From Phialocephala subalpina (lineage: Eukaryota; Ascomycota; Leotiomycetes; Helotiales; Mollisiaceae), in contig FJOG01000073.1 of the NCBI GenBank assembly GCA_900073065.1, forward strand, positions 42,399-106,398: 64,000 bases of DNA, in the 5' to 3' direction. This document shows, one piece after another, positions 44,663 through 56,300 of this stretch. Position numbers and translations under genes: made by a program. How positions within the stretch are numbered: the first letter of the stretch is position 1; each line of letters begins with the position of its first letter. Under the pieces are notes generated by a model. It did not search any database, was not told where the DNA came from, and saw nothing but the letters and a program-made list of their open reading frames with translations.

Positions 44663-45331
44663 TCATAACTCCCCAGTCCATCTCCAAACCAACAACTTCT
44701 TCCTCCCGCCACCCTTCACCTCCGGCCAATTAACCCAGCTATCCTCCGCTTCACACCTCCTCCACACCTTCCCCACGCCCATCTTCTCAACCACAGCCCT
44801 CGACTTCACATTCTCCTCCAGAATCTTAATCACCACGTTCGTCGCCCCGCATTCCTCCTTCCCCCACCACAGCAACGCTTTTACTGCACTCCCCATGATG
44901 CGTTTCCCTTGGTAGTCCGGATGCAAGTAATACCCAAGTTCGCATTCGTTGTCCTGCAACATAGTTTCACCGAGTGCGACGAGTTGGGAGGAGACGGATG
45001 CGAGAGCCTCGCTATCCCCTGGCATCAAACTCACAGCCCCAACCATGGTTCCTGTTTCTGGGTCGCCGGAACGCAGGACTTGGAGCGGGAGGTTGGATTT
45101 TCCGGACATTTGGAGGTTGATCCACCATTGGGCGTCGGAGAGGGTGTAGGGTTGGGGGATTGCTATTAGTTGGTGTGCGAGGGATGAGAGGGAGAGTAGA
45201 GCTGGGAGAGTTTTGGTATCGTGCTTGTAGAATGTTGTGAGAAATATGGGCGTTAGGGAGGTGGTTTTTAGTTCGATGTATGGGAAGCCTGAGGGAGTTT
45301 TGGACAATTGGAATTCTGGTGGAGCCGACAT
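44663..45331 (-). CDS. GNAT-family N-acetyltransferase
   Basis: Transfers acetyl from acetyl-CoA to an amine; the substrate is unknown. Single exon, 222 aa. It looks like the Acetyltransf_3 (RimJ-like) subgroup: Q-W-W-I-N-L near residue 68, the beta-strand pair with G-A-V-S-L-M-P, E-L-G-Y-Y-L-H-P-D-Y-Q-G-K-R-I-M-G carrying the acetyl-CoA pyrophosphate loop (Q-G-K-R-I-M-G), and N-V-K-S-R-A-V-V-E-K-M-G, the usual helix before the last strands. It ends 108 bp from the end of the DUF3433-type gene, tail to tail. No targeting signal. Confidence 0.88.
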   Translation of the reverse strand: MSAPPEFQLSKTPSGFPYIELKTTSLTPIFLTTFYKHDTKTLPALLSLSSLAHQLIAIPQPYTLSDAQWWINLQMSGKSNLPLQVLRSGDPETGTMVGAVSLMPGDSEALASVSSQLVALGETMLQDNECELGYYLHPDYQGKRIMGSAVKALLWWGKEECGATNVVIKILEENVKSRAVVEKMGVGKVWRRCEAEDSWVNWPEVKGGGRKKLLVWRWTGEL

Positions 45332-45808
45332 GTTGGATGAGAGGAGATGGTCGAGGGGATTGAGGTGTGATGTTTGGATGTGGGTGAAGGTGGTAGGTTC
45401 TCGCGGCGAAATCCTGCTGCTGGTTCTTGCTGTTTCGGTTTCGTACTCGAGTCCAATTCAAGAACGTCACGAATGAAGGTCCCCGCGGTATCGTCGCAAC
45501 ATTCACGGATGCGTGATAGTAAACAAAGATCTGAAGTTGATAAGGCTGAAAGATTTTCAGGCTATTTGTATCTTCGTAAACTCGGCCAATGAGTCAGAAG
45601 TATGACTTCGTCGTCGCACTCCTTCCCCAATCGGAATTATTTATGCTTATGTCAGCTGAATTGATCTTCAACGTGGACTTGATCGTAACACCCATAAGAA
45701 GAGGTAAAAGTGCGTTGCATTCAGGAAGAACGAAAAACAAAGCCCTAGGCAAATTCAGACAATCAATTCTTAGGTCAAAGTCCTTGAATTCGTCGGAGTA
45801 TCTGCAAA
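45332..45808. promoter_or_regulatory. divergent intergenic region, GNAT / SnoaL-like
   Basis: The two genes point apart, so this 477 bp region holds both promoters. No clear TATA element or operator was identified. Confidence 0.45.
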
Positions 45809-46216
45809 ATGGCACCCTCAAGAACACCCGAAGAACTTGAAGTTCTTACAACGATTCAAGCTTTCAGCAATGCAATCAAAGACAACACTCCCGAGATCCT
45901 ACAGTCTCTTGTCCTACCATCCGGTAGCTGCACACGCACAGGAATCAATCCCATCAGTCACGTGCACATATCCGTAGCCGACTTGGTGGGATACATCTCT
46001 GAAGCAGCGAAGGATGGAGATATCGAGGGGAGGTTTGACCCCGAGGAATCGACCGTGAGGGTTGATGGAGATCTTGCGATGGTATGGACGGCTTGGACGA
46101 GCTACAAGAAGGGAGAGGTGACGCATAAGGGGAGTATTGTGTTTGTTCTTGCGAAGGGAAAGGAGGATGGAGAGTGGTTGATTGTTTCGAATGCTGATAA
46201 TATGGTTGCTGTTTGA
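45809..46216 (+). CDS. SnoaL-like (NTF2-fold) small protein
   Basis: Single exon, 135 aa, with the layout of SnoaL/DUF4440 proteins: an N-terminal helix pair (T-T-I-Q-A-F-S-N-A-I-K-D-N-T-P-E-I-L), followed by alternating strands with V-R-V-D-G-D-L-A-M-V-W-T-A-W and G-S-I-V-F-V-L-A-K, and W-L-I-V-S-N-A-D-N-M at the end. Members bind small hydrophobic molecules or act as minor enzymes; nothing here indicates which. No signal peptide. Confidence 0.8.
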   Translation: MAPSRTPEELEVLTTIQAFSNAIKDNTPEILQSLVLPSGSCTRTGINPISHVHISVADLVGYISEAAKDGDIEGRFDPEESTVRVDGDLAMVWTAWTSYKKGEVTHKGSIVFVLAKGKEDGEWLIVSNADNMVAV

Positions 46217-47371
46217 GGAATGCGAGTCTGGGGTGAGCTGAGGGAAAGAAGAGAACTTGAATTCAGCAAGAGAGTAGGAGGCACGTGACGAGGAAGATCT
46301 CTTCCGCTGTGAGTTTTCTGAGCTGTTCAAGCAATGAACTTCTTGAATTGATACATTTTCAAATTGCCTCCTCTTATTCTGGTATGACTTTCGTTACTAA
46401 TGCCAGACGAGGAACAGAAATGCTGCCGAACCATGGAACCAACATTTCAGGCATGTTTGTTTGTGGTGCTTTATCATGAGAAAGTCGGAATGAAACAAAC
46501 TTGTAATTCCATAATGAGTTTTGAAAACAAGTGTGCGTGCAGACTTGAGAACTAACAATGCTCTGTTGTTGACCATCTCCAAAACAAGAAAGAAGGTGGC
46601 AACTACAGAATCAAGACGTACCTCCAAAGCATGAGTGAACTTCTGAGTTCGGCGAGCTTCAATGTCCTGCAGCTCAGCATCCTTTAAACCAGAGACAAGA
46701 TCGAATTATCAACAGCCGTCTTCGAACCTGTGGCCATTGGACGAAAGGTTTGAATTTCTTATCAAGTTGTGGTTGTTCGTGATGAAGTCTAAAGTCCACC
46801 ACCAATCTGATGTTTGGTGCGGCCGTTTTTTGCAGCGCTACACACAGAGGCCAACCTCGCTTAATCGTGTCCCTAGAGTAGGCCAGTCCAAATCCAGTTA
46901 ATGATAAGATAAAGCCAGACCTAGATGTTTGATGGACAGAAATAGGCGTCGATTGGCAGCGGAGACAGACCGGAGCATCTAGCGGCCGCACAAGCTAAAC
47001 TCTTTTGAGTGCACAGGGTCAAGCAGCTCCCCAGCGATTGAATCTCGTCGCGACCGCGAGCCTCGTCGGGTTTTGTGTGTAGCCCTCCTCAAATATCTGT
47101 GCATTTCGACCTCGACCCTCCACCACATTACTTTCTTTATAATCTTTCGATTCTTTTGACCATACTACTACCTATTCTAATTATTGGTTCGAGAGGTCTA
47201 GATACTTGACTGCACATCCATCTGCACGCGACAGACGAACATCTACGCCTTGCATCTCAAGAAAGATATCGAAAAATTCGCCCCGCCTTCAACATCTTCG
47301 ACCGATCTTCCTGCGCAACGACGACCCCCATATCGAATGAAGCCTTGCCTGTGAAGGCTTGCGCATAGCGA
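46217..47371. other. intergenic, TRA1 promoter side
   Basis: About 1.15 kb. Frames at 46397-46991 are antisense pairs without motifs. The last 300 bp are CT-rich and hold the TRA1 leader. Confidence 0.5.
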
Positions 47372-47386
47372 ATGTCGCAGCCATGA
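47372..47386 (+). promoter_or_regulatory. upstream ORF overlapping the TRA1 start (ATGA)
   Basis: A four-codon reading frame (M-S-Q-P then TGA) whose stop shares bases with the TRA1 start codon in ATGA. Its ATG has C at -3, a weak context, while the TRA1 ATG has G at -3. This layout allows leaky scanning or reinitiation and could tune TRA1 translation. Confidence 0.6.
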
Positions 47387-50300
47387 ATACTACAATAGAG
47401 TTGGTGGTGCAGAAGTTGAGCTCTCCGGACAGCGGTACGACCTCGCAGGCTGCAGACCCAGGTTGAGAGAATCTACACTAACCTTGGCCCTTCAGATGCG
47501 AAAACCAAGGGCGAAGCGGCTGTCCAGCTGCGAGATAACCTCGAACACTACATTACAGGACAAATATACCCAGCCTTCCTCAAGAGGCTCATCCCAATCT
47601 TCATAAACTGTCTCAAAGGCCCTCCAGTCTTCGTTAGCACATCTGCAGAACAGGTGAGAATCTTTCTATAGCTCTAGAGACCTTTACTGACCTGCTACAG
47701 CGATTGCGGAATTGTGTTCTCGAAATCCTCCATCGTTTGCCTGTCAATCCTCCCGAGCCCTTCGAACCCTATGCCGAAGAAGTGGTGGATTTGTTGATGA
47801 ACCTAGTAAAGACGGACAACGAGGAAAATGCTGCACTATGCGTCAAGACGATTATGGATATCATGCGCCATCAGACCAAGGTGCTGCAAGACAAGGTCCA
47901 ACCTTTCCTTACCTTGATCCAGGAGCTGTTCGATCAGATGGAATCGGTGGTGCGGGACCAGCTCGATAACACTGCAGGAGGCATACCTTCAACGCCTGGA
48001 AGCTCGCAGACATACCAGAATTCTCCCCGCCCAGGCTCCCCTGTGGCATCAGTCTCAGATCTTGGTGCAGATCCGCAACAGCAGACTCGACCTTTGTTGA
48101 AGGGAATGCAATCTTTCAAGGTGCTGGCCGAATGTCCCATCATTGTCGTCTCAATATTCCAGGTATACCGGAACACCGTCGGACCCAATGTCAAGCTCTT
48201 CGTGCCATTGATCAAGAGTGTTCTGCTCCTCCAGGCCAAACCCCAAGAACAAGCCCATGCGGATGCAGCTGCAAAAGGTACCATCTTCACAGGTGTCAGC
48301 CCGAATATCCGAAATCGTGCTGCTTTCGGAGAGTTCATTACTGCTCAGGTGAAGACCATGAGCTTTTTAGCGTACTTGCTTCGAGTATACTCTCAGCAAT
48401 TGACCGACTTTCTGCCGACTTTGCCTAACATCGTTGTTCGGCTGTTGAAGGACTGCCCTCGTGAAAAGTCCGGTGCTCGCAAGGAACTTTTGGTTGCCAT
48501 CCGACATATCATCAATTTCAACTTCCGAAAGATCTTCCTCAAGAAGATTGACGAACTTCTTGATGAGAGAACTCTGATTGGAGATGGCTTGACAGTCTAT
48601 GAGACCATGAGACCGCTTGCATACAGCATGCTAGCTGATCTCATCCATCATGTCCGAGACGCCCTTGAGCCTCCTCAGATCAGAAAGACCGTCGAGGTCT
48701 ATACCAAGAATCTGCAGGACAGCTTTCCTGGTACCAGCTTCCAGACGATGAGCGCAAAGCTTCTCCTCAACATGGCAGAATGCATTGCGAAGATGCCGAA
48801 TAAAGCAGATGCTCGACACTACTTGATCATGATCTTGAATGCCATTGGAGACAAGTTCGCGGCCATGAACAGGCAGTATCCAAATGCTGTCAAGCTCTCG
48901 AAGCTGTATGCTCAGCAATCGATCGACGCATCGCCCGACAATTACCTAGCAGATAGGGAACATCCCCCGGACTGGGACGAGATCGACATCTTCAATGCAA
49001 TGCCAATCAAGACCTCGAATCCTCGAGATCGTGCTGCGGATCCTGTTGCGGACAACAAATTCTTGTTCAAGAATCTCATGAACGGTCTGAAGAACACGTT
49101 CTATCAACTGAAGGCCTGCAATGTGGGTACTCCAATCGACGCTTCGAATGCACCCGCACACTGGCAGGAGGTCTCATATGGCTTCACTGCGGAAGAAGTG
49201 CAAGTCATCATCAAGCTGTTCCGTGAAGGTGCATACGTCTTTCGGTACTATGAAATCGAGAAGCCAGCAACCGAGTCTCAATATTCTTCGCCAGTCGAGT
49301 TCATGGCTAATCATTACATGATCTCCAGCAGCAAGGAAGAGAAGGACCTTCTTGAGACTTTTGCGACAGTTTTTCATTGCATCGATCCTGCTACATTTCA
49401 CGAAGTTTTCCATGAAGAGATACCCAAGCTGTACGATATGATCTTTGAGCACACTGCTCTCCTCCACGTCCCCCAATTTTTCCTTGCGAGCGAAGCCACA
49501 TCACCAAGCTTTGCTGGTATGCTCTTGCGTTTCCTCATGGACCGCATCGACCAAGTCGGTACCGCTGATGTCAAGAAGTCATCGATCCTGCTTCGTCTAT
49601 TCAAGCTTGCATTCATGGCAGTCACTCTGTTCTCAAACCAGAACGAGGCAGTCTTGCTCCCTCATGTCCTCGACATCGTCACTAAATCCATTGAGCTTTC
49701 AACGACAGCTGAAGAGCCCATGAACTACTTCCTGCTTCTGAGATCACTGTTCCGAAGCATTGGCGGTGGCAAATTCGAGCATTTGTACAAGCAAATCCTG
49801 CCGCTTCTCGAGATGCTGTTAGAGGTCCTCAACAATCTTCTCATGGCAGCAAGAAAGCCAGCCGACCGTGACCTATACGTCGAGCTGTGCCTAACAGTCC
49901 CAGCACGACTGAGCAACTTACTCCCACATCTGAGCTACCTCATGCGACCTCTTGTTGTAGCATTGAGAGCTGGTTCTGATCTTGTTGGGCAAGGTCTCCG
50001 AACTCTGGAGCTCTGCGTTGACAATCTGACTGCTGATTACCTGGACCCAATCATGGCACCAGTCATTGACGAACTCATGACTGCACTTTTCGACCATCTA
50101 CGACCTACCCCATACAGCCATTTCCATGCTCATACCACCATGCGAATCCTCGGAAAGCTTGGCGGCCGTAACCGCAAATTTATGACTGGTGCGCCTAGTT
50201 TGACGTTCCAACAGTTCTCGGACGACCTTACGAGCTTTGACCTGAAGCTGAATGGATCTAGGAAGGATAGAGCATTCCCGGTGGAGATTGGCATTGATCT

Positions 50301-53300
50301 AGCAATCGGAAAGCTCATGGAGGTTCCGAAGGGAGCTGCGGCAAAGAAGGCAGATGCTTATTACAAGAAGCAAGCTCTGCATTTTATCAAGACACAGCTG
50401 AAGCTGCGTCTTGGATTCGACAGCCTTCCCGATGACTTCGGCCGTCTGGTCCGCCTCCAGGCCCAGGATCTTCTTGCACGAAAGTGCGAGGCTGATCTAT
50501 CATCACTGGAGACTTCCGAGCGAGAACGATCCGTCTTCAAGAAGGATGGCCAGGATTTGATGCTCAAGAAGCTCGTCAAAGCAATTATCTTTGCTGTATC
50601 GATGCCGGAGTTCACTGTCGAAGCCACGACTCTTCTCAACAATCTCTGCAAACATTTCACCATCCTCGAGGTAGGCAGAGCTTTAGCCGATATGAGACAG
50701 AAGACCATGCCTTTTGATGTCAAGTCCGGGGAGGGTCTTCTTTGCATCGACAGCAGAGTTCTTGGTGATGCCATCGTGGAATGTCTGTCCTCTGACAACA
50801 TCGCTGTGCGAGAGGCTGCTCAATCTGCAATACAAGAAATCTACGATACCACAGCCATCATCTTCGGGTCTCAGGCCGAGGTCAACAAGCTCTCCTTCTT
50901 CTCCTACCTCAGCAGTCTCTTCTGTCATAACTGCTACGAAGAGGAGTGGTTTTCCAAGGCTGGAGGCAGTCTGGGCATCAATCTCATGATTACCAAGATC
51001 AACATGGGCGATGCTTGGATTCACGAGAATCAAGTCAACTACGCGCGTGCTCTCATGTACGTCATCAAAGACATGCCGCCAGATCTACCAGCAAAGACAC
51101 GCCGAGGAGCTCAGGATACTCTCGAGATCCTCCTGCATCGCTGCACCAAAGGTGCGACCAAAGCCGATCTGCAAGTTCCAGCTCCTCAAAATGGTCAGCA
51201 AGTTCGTCCATCAAAGCTGTTCAGTGTATGTGGTCAATTGAATCAGGAGCTTTCGCACATGAACCGACATGTCCGTGAAGCATCCAAGCGTTGCCTGGAG
51301 ATCATTGCAAAGGAGATTGGCGTTGAGATCTGGGAAATTTTGGAGCCCACCAAGGATCGATGTCTGCATCCACTCTACAGCAAGCCATTGCGTGCCTTGC
51401 CCTTTGGTGTCCAGATTGGTACTATTGATGCCATCACTTACTACATGACTGTGAAGTCCGACTTCGTCACATTCGATGAACAACTCAATCGACTGCTCAT
51501 GGAGGCACTGGCATTAGCAGACGCTCCCGACGAACAATTAGCTGGCAAGCCGCAAGAGCATCGAACCCACGAAAATATCATTAGTCTCCGAGTTGCTTGT
51601 ATCAAGATGCTAACTACGGCAATGGGCTTCGAGGACTTCCAGAAGGGACCCAACAACGCTACACGCACCAAGATTGTGTCCGTCTTCTTCAAATGCTTGT
51701 ACTCCGACTCGAAGCAGACCATCGAGGCCGCGAACGATGCACTGAAGAATGTGCTCTCGCAAACTACCAAGCTGCCAAAGGATCTGCTACAGAATGGTTT
51801 GCGTCCTGTCCTAGCTAATCTTCAGGATCCCCGTCGACTCAGCACACACGGTCTTGATGGTCTGGCCCGACTACTCCAGCTCCTGACAACATACTTCAAG
51901 GTTGAGATTGGGTCCCGCTTGCTTGACCACATCAAGGTTCTTGCTGAGCCCACCACTCTTCAGAAGATATCATTCGTCTTGATTGAACAGAATGAGCAGA
52001 TGAAGATCATTGCAGCCGTCTTCAACATCTTCCATCTCCTTCCTCCTGCAGCTGAGCACTTCAAAGAGCGGCTCATCGAGACTGTTCTTGATCTGGAAGA
52101 GAAGCTCCGCCGTACCAGATACAGCCCCTTCCGAGCTCCGTTATACAAGTTCCTGAACCGATACCCGAACGAAGTCTGGTTGATGCTATTGGGCAAGATT
52201 GAGGAGCAGAAATATGGCCGCTTCTTGGCCCAAGTCCTAGAAGATCCCGAGAGTGGACCTCTTCGCCAAGCCGTTGTCAATGGTGTGGAGCAGATGATCA
52301 AGGCCTGCGGCGACATGGGTGCCGAGAACAAGGAGACGAGATACGCTGCAGTCATCAACGCTATCAACATCATGCACTCGGTGTCGAAGTTCGACAATGA
52401 CAAGACCAAGGAATGGATGGAGAAGAAAGAGAACATGACTTGGTTCAAGTTGGTCGGCAAGAATTTGGAGCGACACCTTCGCTCAAATACACTTCCACCA
52501 AATTTACGCCTCGCCGCTGAGCAAGCTGGAGAACAACTTATGGTCATCTTCACCAAATTCCTGGAGTATCATCCAAAGGACTTGGACTCGTTGTTCAGCC
52601 TCATTGACTCGGTCACTGCTGAGGACTTCAAGCCTAGTCAGACATTCTTCAAGTACCTTTTCGATCGTGTCATCAACGCCGATTCTGTCGAATACTGGAA
52701 GAGCGTTGTGATGCGAAGCTTGGAAGTATACCATGGAAAGAACGCTTCTCAGCAGTCGAAGACATTCCTCCTTCACAATCTCGTCAATCCTATTCTGGCC
52801 ATGGACGTTATGCGGAACTCGAGGCAATCTAGTCCTAGCAGGGGTCATCGTCTGATGGACAAGGCTGTGATTGAGTCTATACACCAAAAGATCTGGAAGG
52901 TCAGTCTTGGTGACTCCGGTGATGACTTGACGCAATCGGGTATCGACCACACCAGAATGGAGGTCCTTCAATTGTCGGCATTCCTTGTCAAGTACCATCA
53001 TGCCATCTTGCAAGATGCTAGGAAGGACATCATCAAGTTTGGCTGGACTTACATCAGACTGGAGGATGTCATCAACAAGCATGCTGCATATGTTGTGATT
53101 GGGTACTTCATCGCACACTACGAAACTCCTGCGAAGATCGTTCAACAGGTCTACTTCTCGCTCCTGAAGACGAACCAGAACGAAGGTCGTGCTCTGGTGA
53201 CGCAAGCCCTGGAGCTCATTGCCCCTGTGCTTCCAAAGCGGATGAACACCTCGCAAGGAGACCGAAATCCAGTCTGGGCCGCAGGTCCGCGTCGCATTCT

Positions 53301-56300
53301 CGCCGAGGAGGGTCAAAATGTGCAGCAAATGACAAGCATCTTCCATTTTTTGGTGAAGCATGCAGACCTTTTCTACGAGTCGAGAGACAAATTCATCAAT
53401 CTGATCGTCAGCTCGTTGCGAAAGGTCGCACAGCCTCCAACCCCATCGAACGAGAACAAGAAGCTGGCACTCAATTTGATGACATTGATTTGGCAGTGGG
53501 AGCAGAAGCGCGTTGAAGGCAAGGATGCTTCTCCTGTGCGAGCATTCTCAGAATCGCCCAACACGAAGAAGCGAAAGCTAGAATTATTGAGCGATAACCA
53601 AATGTCATCTCCGTCCCCATCAAAACCTGGCTCCTCTGGTACTGGTGCAGAGCGCCCAGAGTACAAGATCCCTCCGATTGTTCAGCAGAAGATGATCAAG
53701 TACCTCGTGGAATTCATCGCTGGACTCCCAGAACGTTTCCCTCTTCCCTCCGCCAAGACCAGGGACATGGCCATGCCCAATGCACCGGTGCAGCCTCAAC
53801 CGTCAGTTGAGATGTGCAAGAAGGCTATCGCTCTCCTTTATGGTCTTCTTCAACCTCAATATTGGGGTGAGTCTTTGGTCGACCTCTTCCCGAACGTAAC
53901 AGAAATGGTATTGGCTAGCGACAGAACAACACAAGCTCTTGCCGGCGACCGCGAGCATACCGAAGACAACAAGGGAGACGAGAAATTTCTCACCAACATC
54001 GTCAATACCCTTCAAGTCGTGCGGATCATTGTCAATGTCAAGCCCGACAGCTGGATCTTGCAGAATATGACTGGACTTCAACACATCCTCGAAAAGTCTC
54101 TCAAATCCAGCATTCCTGAGATTCAGGATTGTCTTAACGCTGCTGACGAGAAGATCGACGAGGGACGCAACCTCAAGCCGTTGATGAAGCGCATCCTTGA
54201 CGCCGTCCCAGATGATGTTCCGATGGAAGATGCTGATGCCGAGGGCGAAGCAGAGGCATCTACTTCAGAAATCATCACCTTCCTATCTACCATCGCTACT
54301 GAAACACTATCAGCAAACAACTACGTCTCAGGAATCAATATCTTGTGGACACTTGCACAACGCAAGCCGTCCGAGATGGATCAGCATATCCCACAGCTCA
54401 TGAAGGCGCTCCAGGCCAAGCTTGCTCGTGAGCATGTAGCTCATTACAATGCGCTGCTGGGTCAGGCTGGCATGGTTGGTCCGATCCGTCCAGGCGAGGC
54501 GGAGCCTGCTGGTGTGATGAGCGCATATGAGCTCGAGACGCAGACTGGTCTCATGCTAAAGGCCATCGATATCATCTCAATGCGCATGGACGTTCTAGGC
54601 GACAACCGACGTCCTTTCTTGAGCGTGTTAGCTACCTTGGTCGAGAAGTCCATGAGCAATACCCTCTGCCTCAAGATTCTCGACATGGTGGAGACGTGGG
54701 TCTTCAAGTCTGAGGGATCTTGGCCAACGCTGAAGGAGAAGACTGCGGTACTACACAAGATGCTGACCTTTGAGAATCGTCCCGATCAGACTTTGTTGAT
54801 GAAGTTTTTGGAGCTTGTCATTCGTATCTACGAGGATCCAAAAATCACCAGAACTGAGCTCACCGTTCGCATGGAACATGCATTCTTGATTGGTACAAGA
54901 GCCCAGGATGTTGACATGAGAAATCGGTTCATGGCTATCTTTGACAAGAGTCAATCGAAGACTGCAAGCGCTCGCCTGGCTTATGTCATTACTGCACAAA
55001 ATTGGGACACTCTGGCCGATTCTTACTGGCTGGCACAGGCATCTCAGTTACTGCTCGGCGCTGTTGACATGAACAGCTCGATTCAGCTACACCACGAAGA
55101 CTTCAGAACCATGCCCGCGTCCACCATTTTCGAAACCTATGCCAATGATCATCGCACACCAACGATGATGGCTGATAATAAATACGACTCGCTTCTGCTT
55201 TCGCATCGACGCTTCCTTGTCGAGGTTGGGGATGTCCGTGTACGAGATATCATTGAACCGCTCTCCCAACTCCAACACTTGGATCCGAATGTGGCTCATG
55301 AGATTTGGGTGGCTTTGTTCCCCATGTACTGGGCTGCAACGCCAAAGGACGAGCGAGGCGATCTTGAGAGGGGTATGGTCGCTTTGCTGACCAAGGATTA
55401 CCATTCGCGTCAAGTCGACAAGAGACCGAATGTCATCCAGTCGCTTTTGGAAGGCGCTGCGCGCGCATGGCCTGAGTGCAAGATTCCTCCACACGTGCTC
55501 AAGTTCGAGGCAAAGACCTACGATGCTTGGTACACTGCATTGGTTCAGCTCGAGAATGCCGCCATCAAGCCTGAGATCGACAGTGCGCTCGTGCGCGAGA
55601 GCAATCTGGACGCCCTGGTAGAGCTCTATGCTGGGCTAAACGAAGATGACCTCTTCTACGGTACGTGGCGACGAAGATGTCTGTATGTGGAGACCAATGC
55701 TGCTCTTTCATATGAGCAAAATGGTATGTGGGACAAGGCCCAACACATGTACGAAACTGCCCAGATCAAGGCTCGAACCGGAGCGATACCATTCTCACAA
55801 GGCGAGTACATGCTCTGGGAAGATCATTGGGTCTTGTGCGCCACCAAGCTTCAGCAGTGGGAGGTCCTATCAGATTTCGCCAAGCATGAGAATTTCCAAG
55901 ATCTTCTGCTTGAGTGTGCTTGGAAGCAGATCGATATGTGGAATAATCCAGAGCACCGTGATGCACTGGACAATATGATCAAGGGTGTCATGGATGCACC
56001 AACACCACGCCGGATGTTCTTCCAGGCTTTCATGTCTCTTCTCAAGCTGCACAACAAGACAGAGTCTCCGGCAGAATTCGGCAAGGTCTGCGATGAAGCC
56101 ATTCAACTCTCGATCCGAAAGTGGCATCAGCTACCGAAGAGGATCACAAATGCACATACACCTCTGCTACAGAACTTCCAACAGCTTGTGGAGCTTCATG
56201 ATGCTAGCGTCATTTGCCAGAGTCTCGCACAGACAAACCAAGGCAATCTTGATGTCAAGTCGGGAGAACTCAAGCTACTCCTTGGTACCTGGCGTGATCG

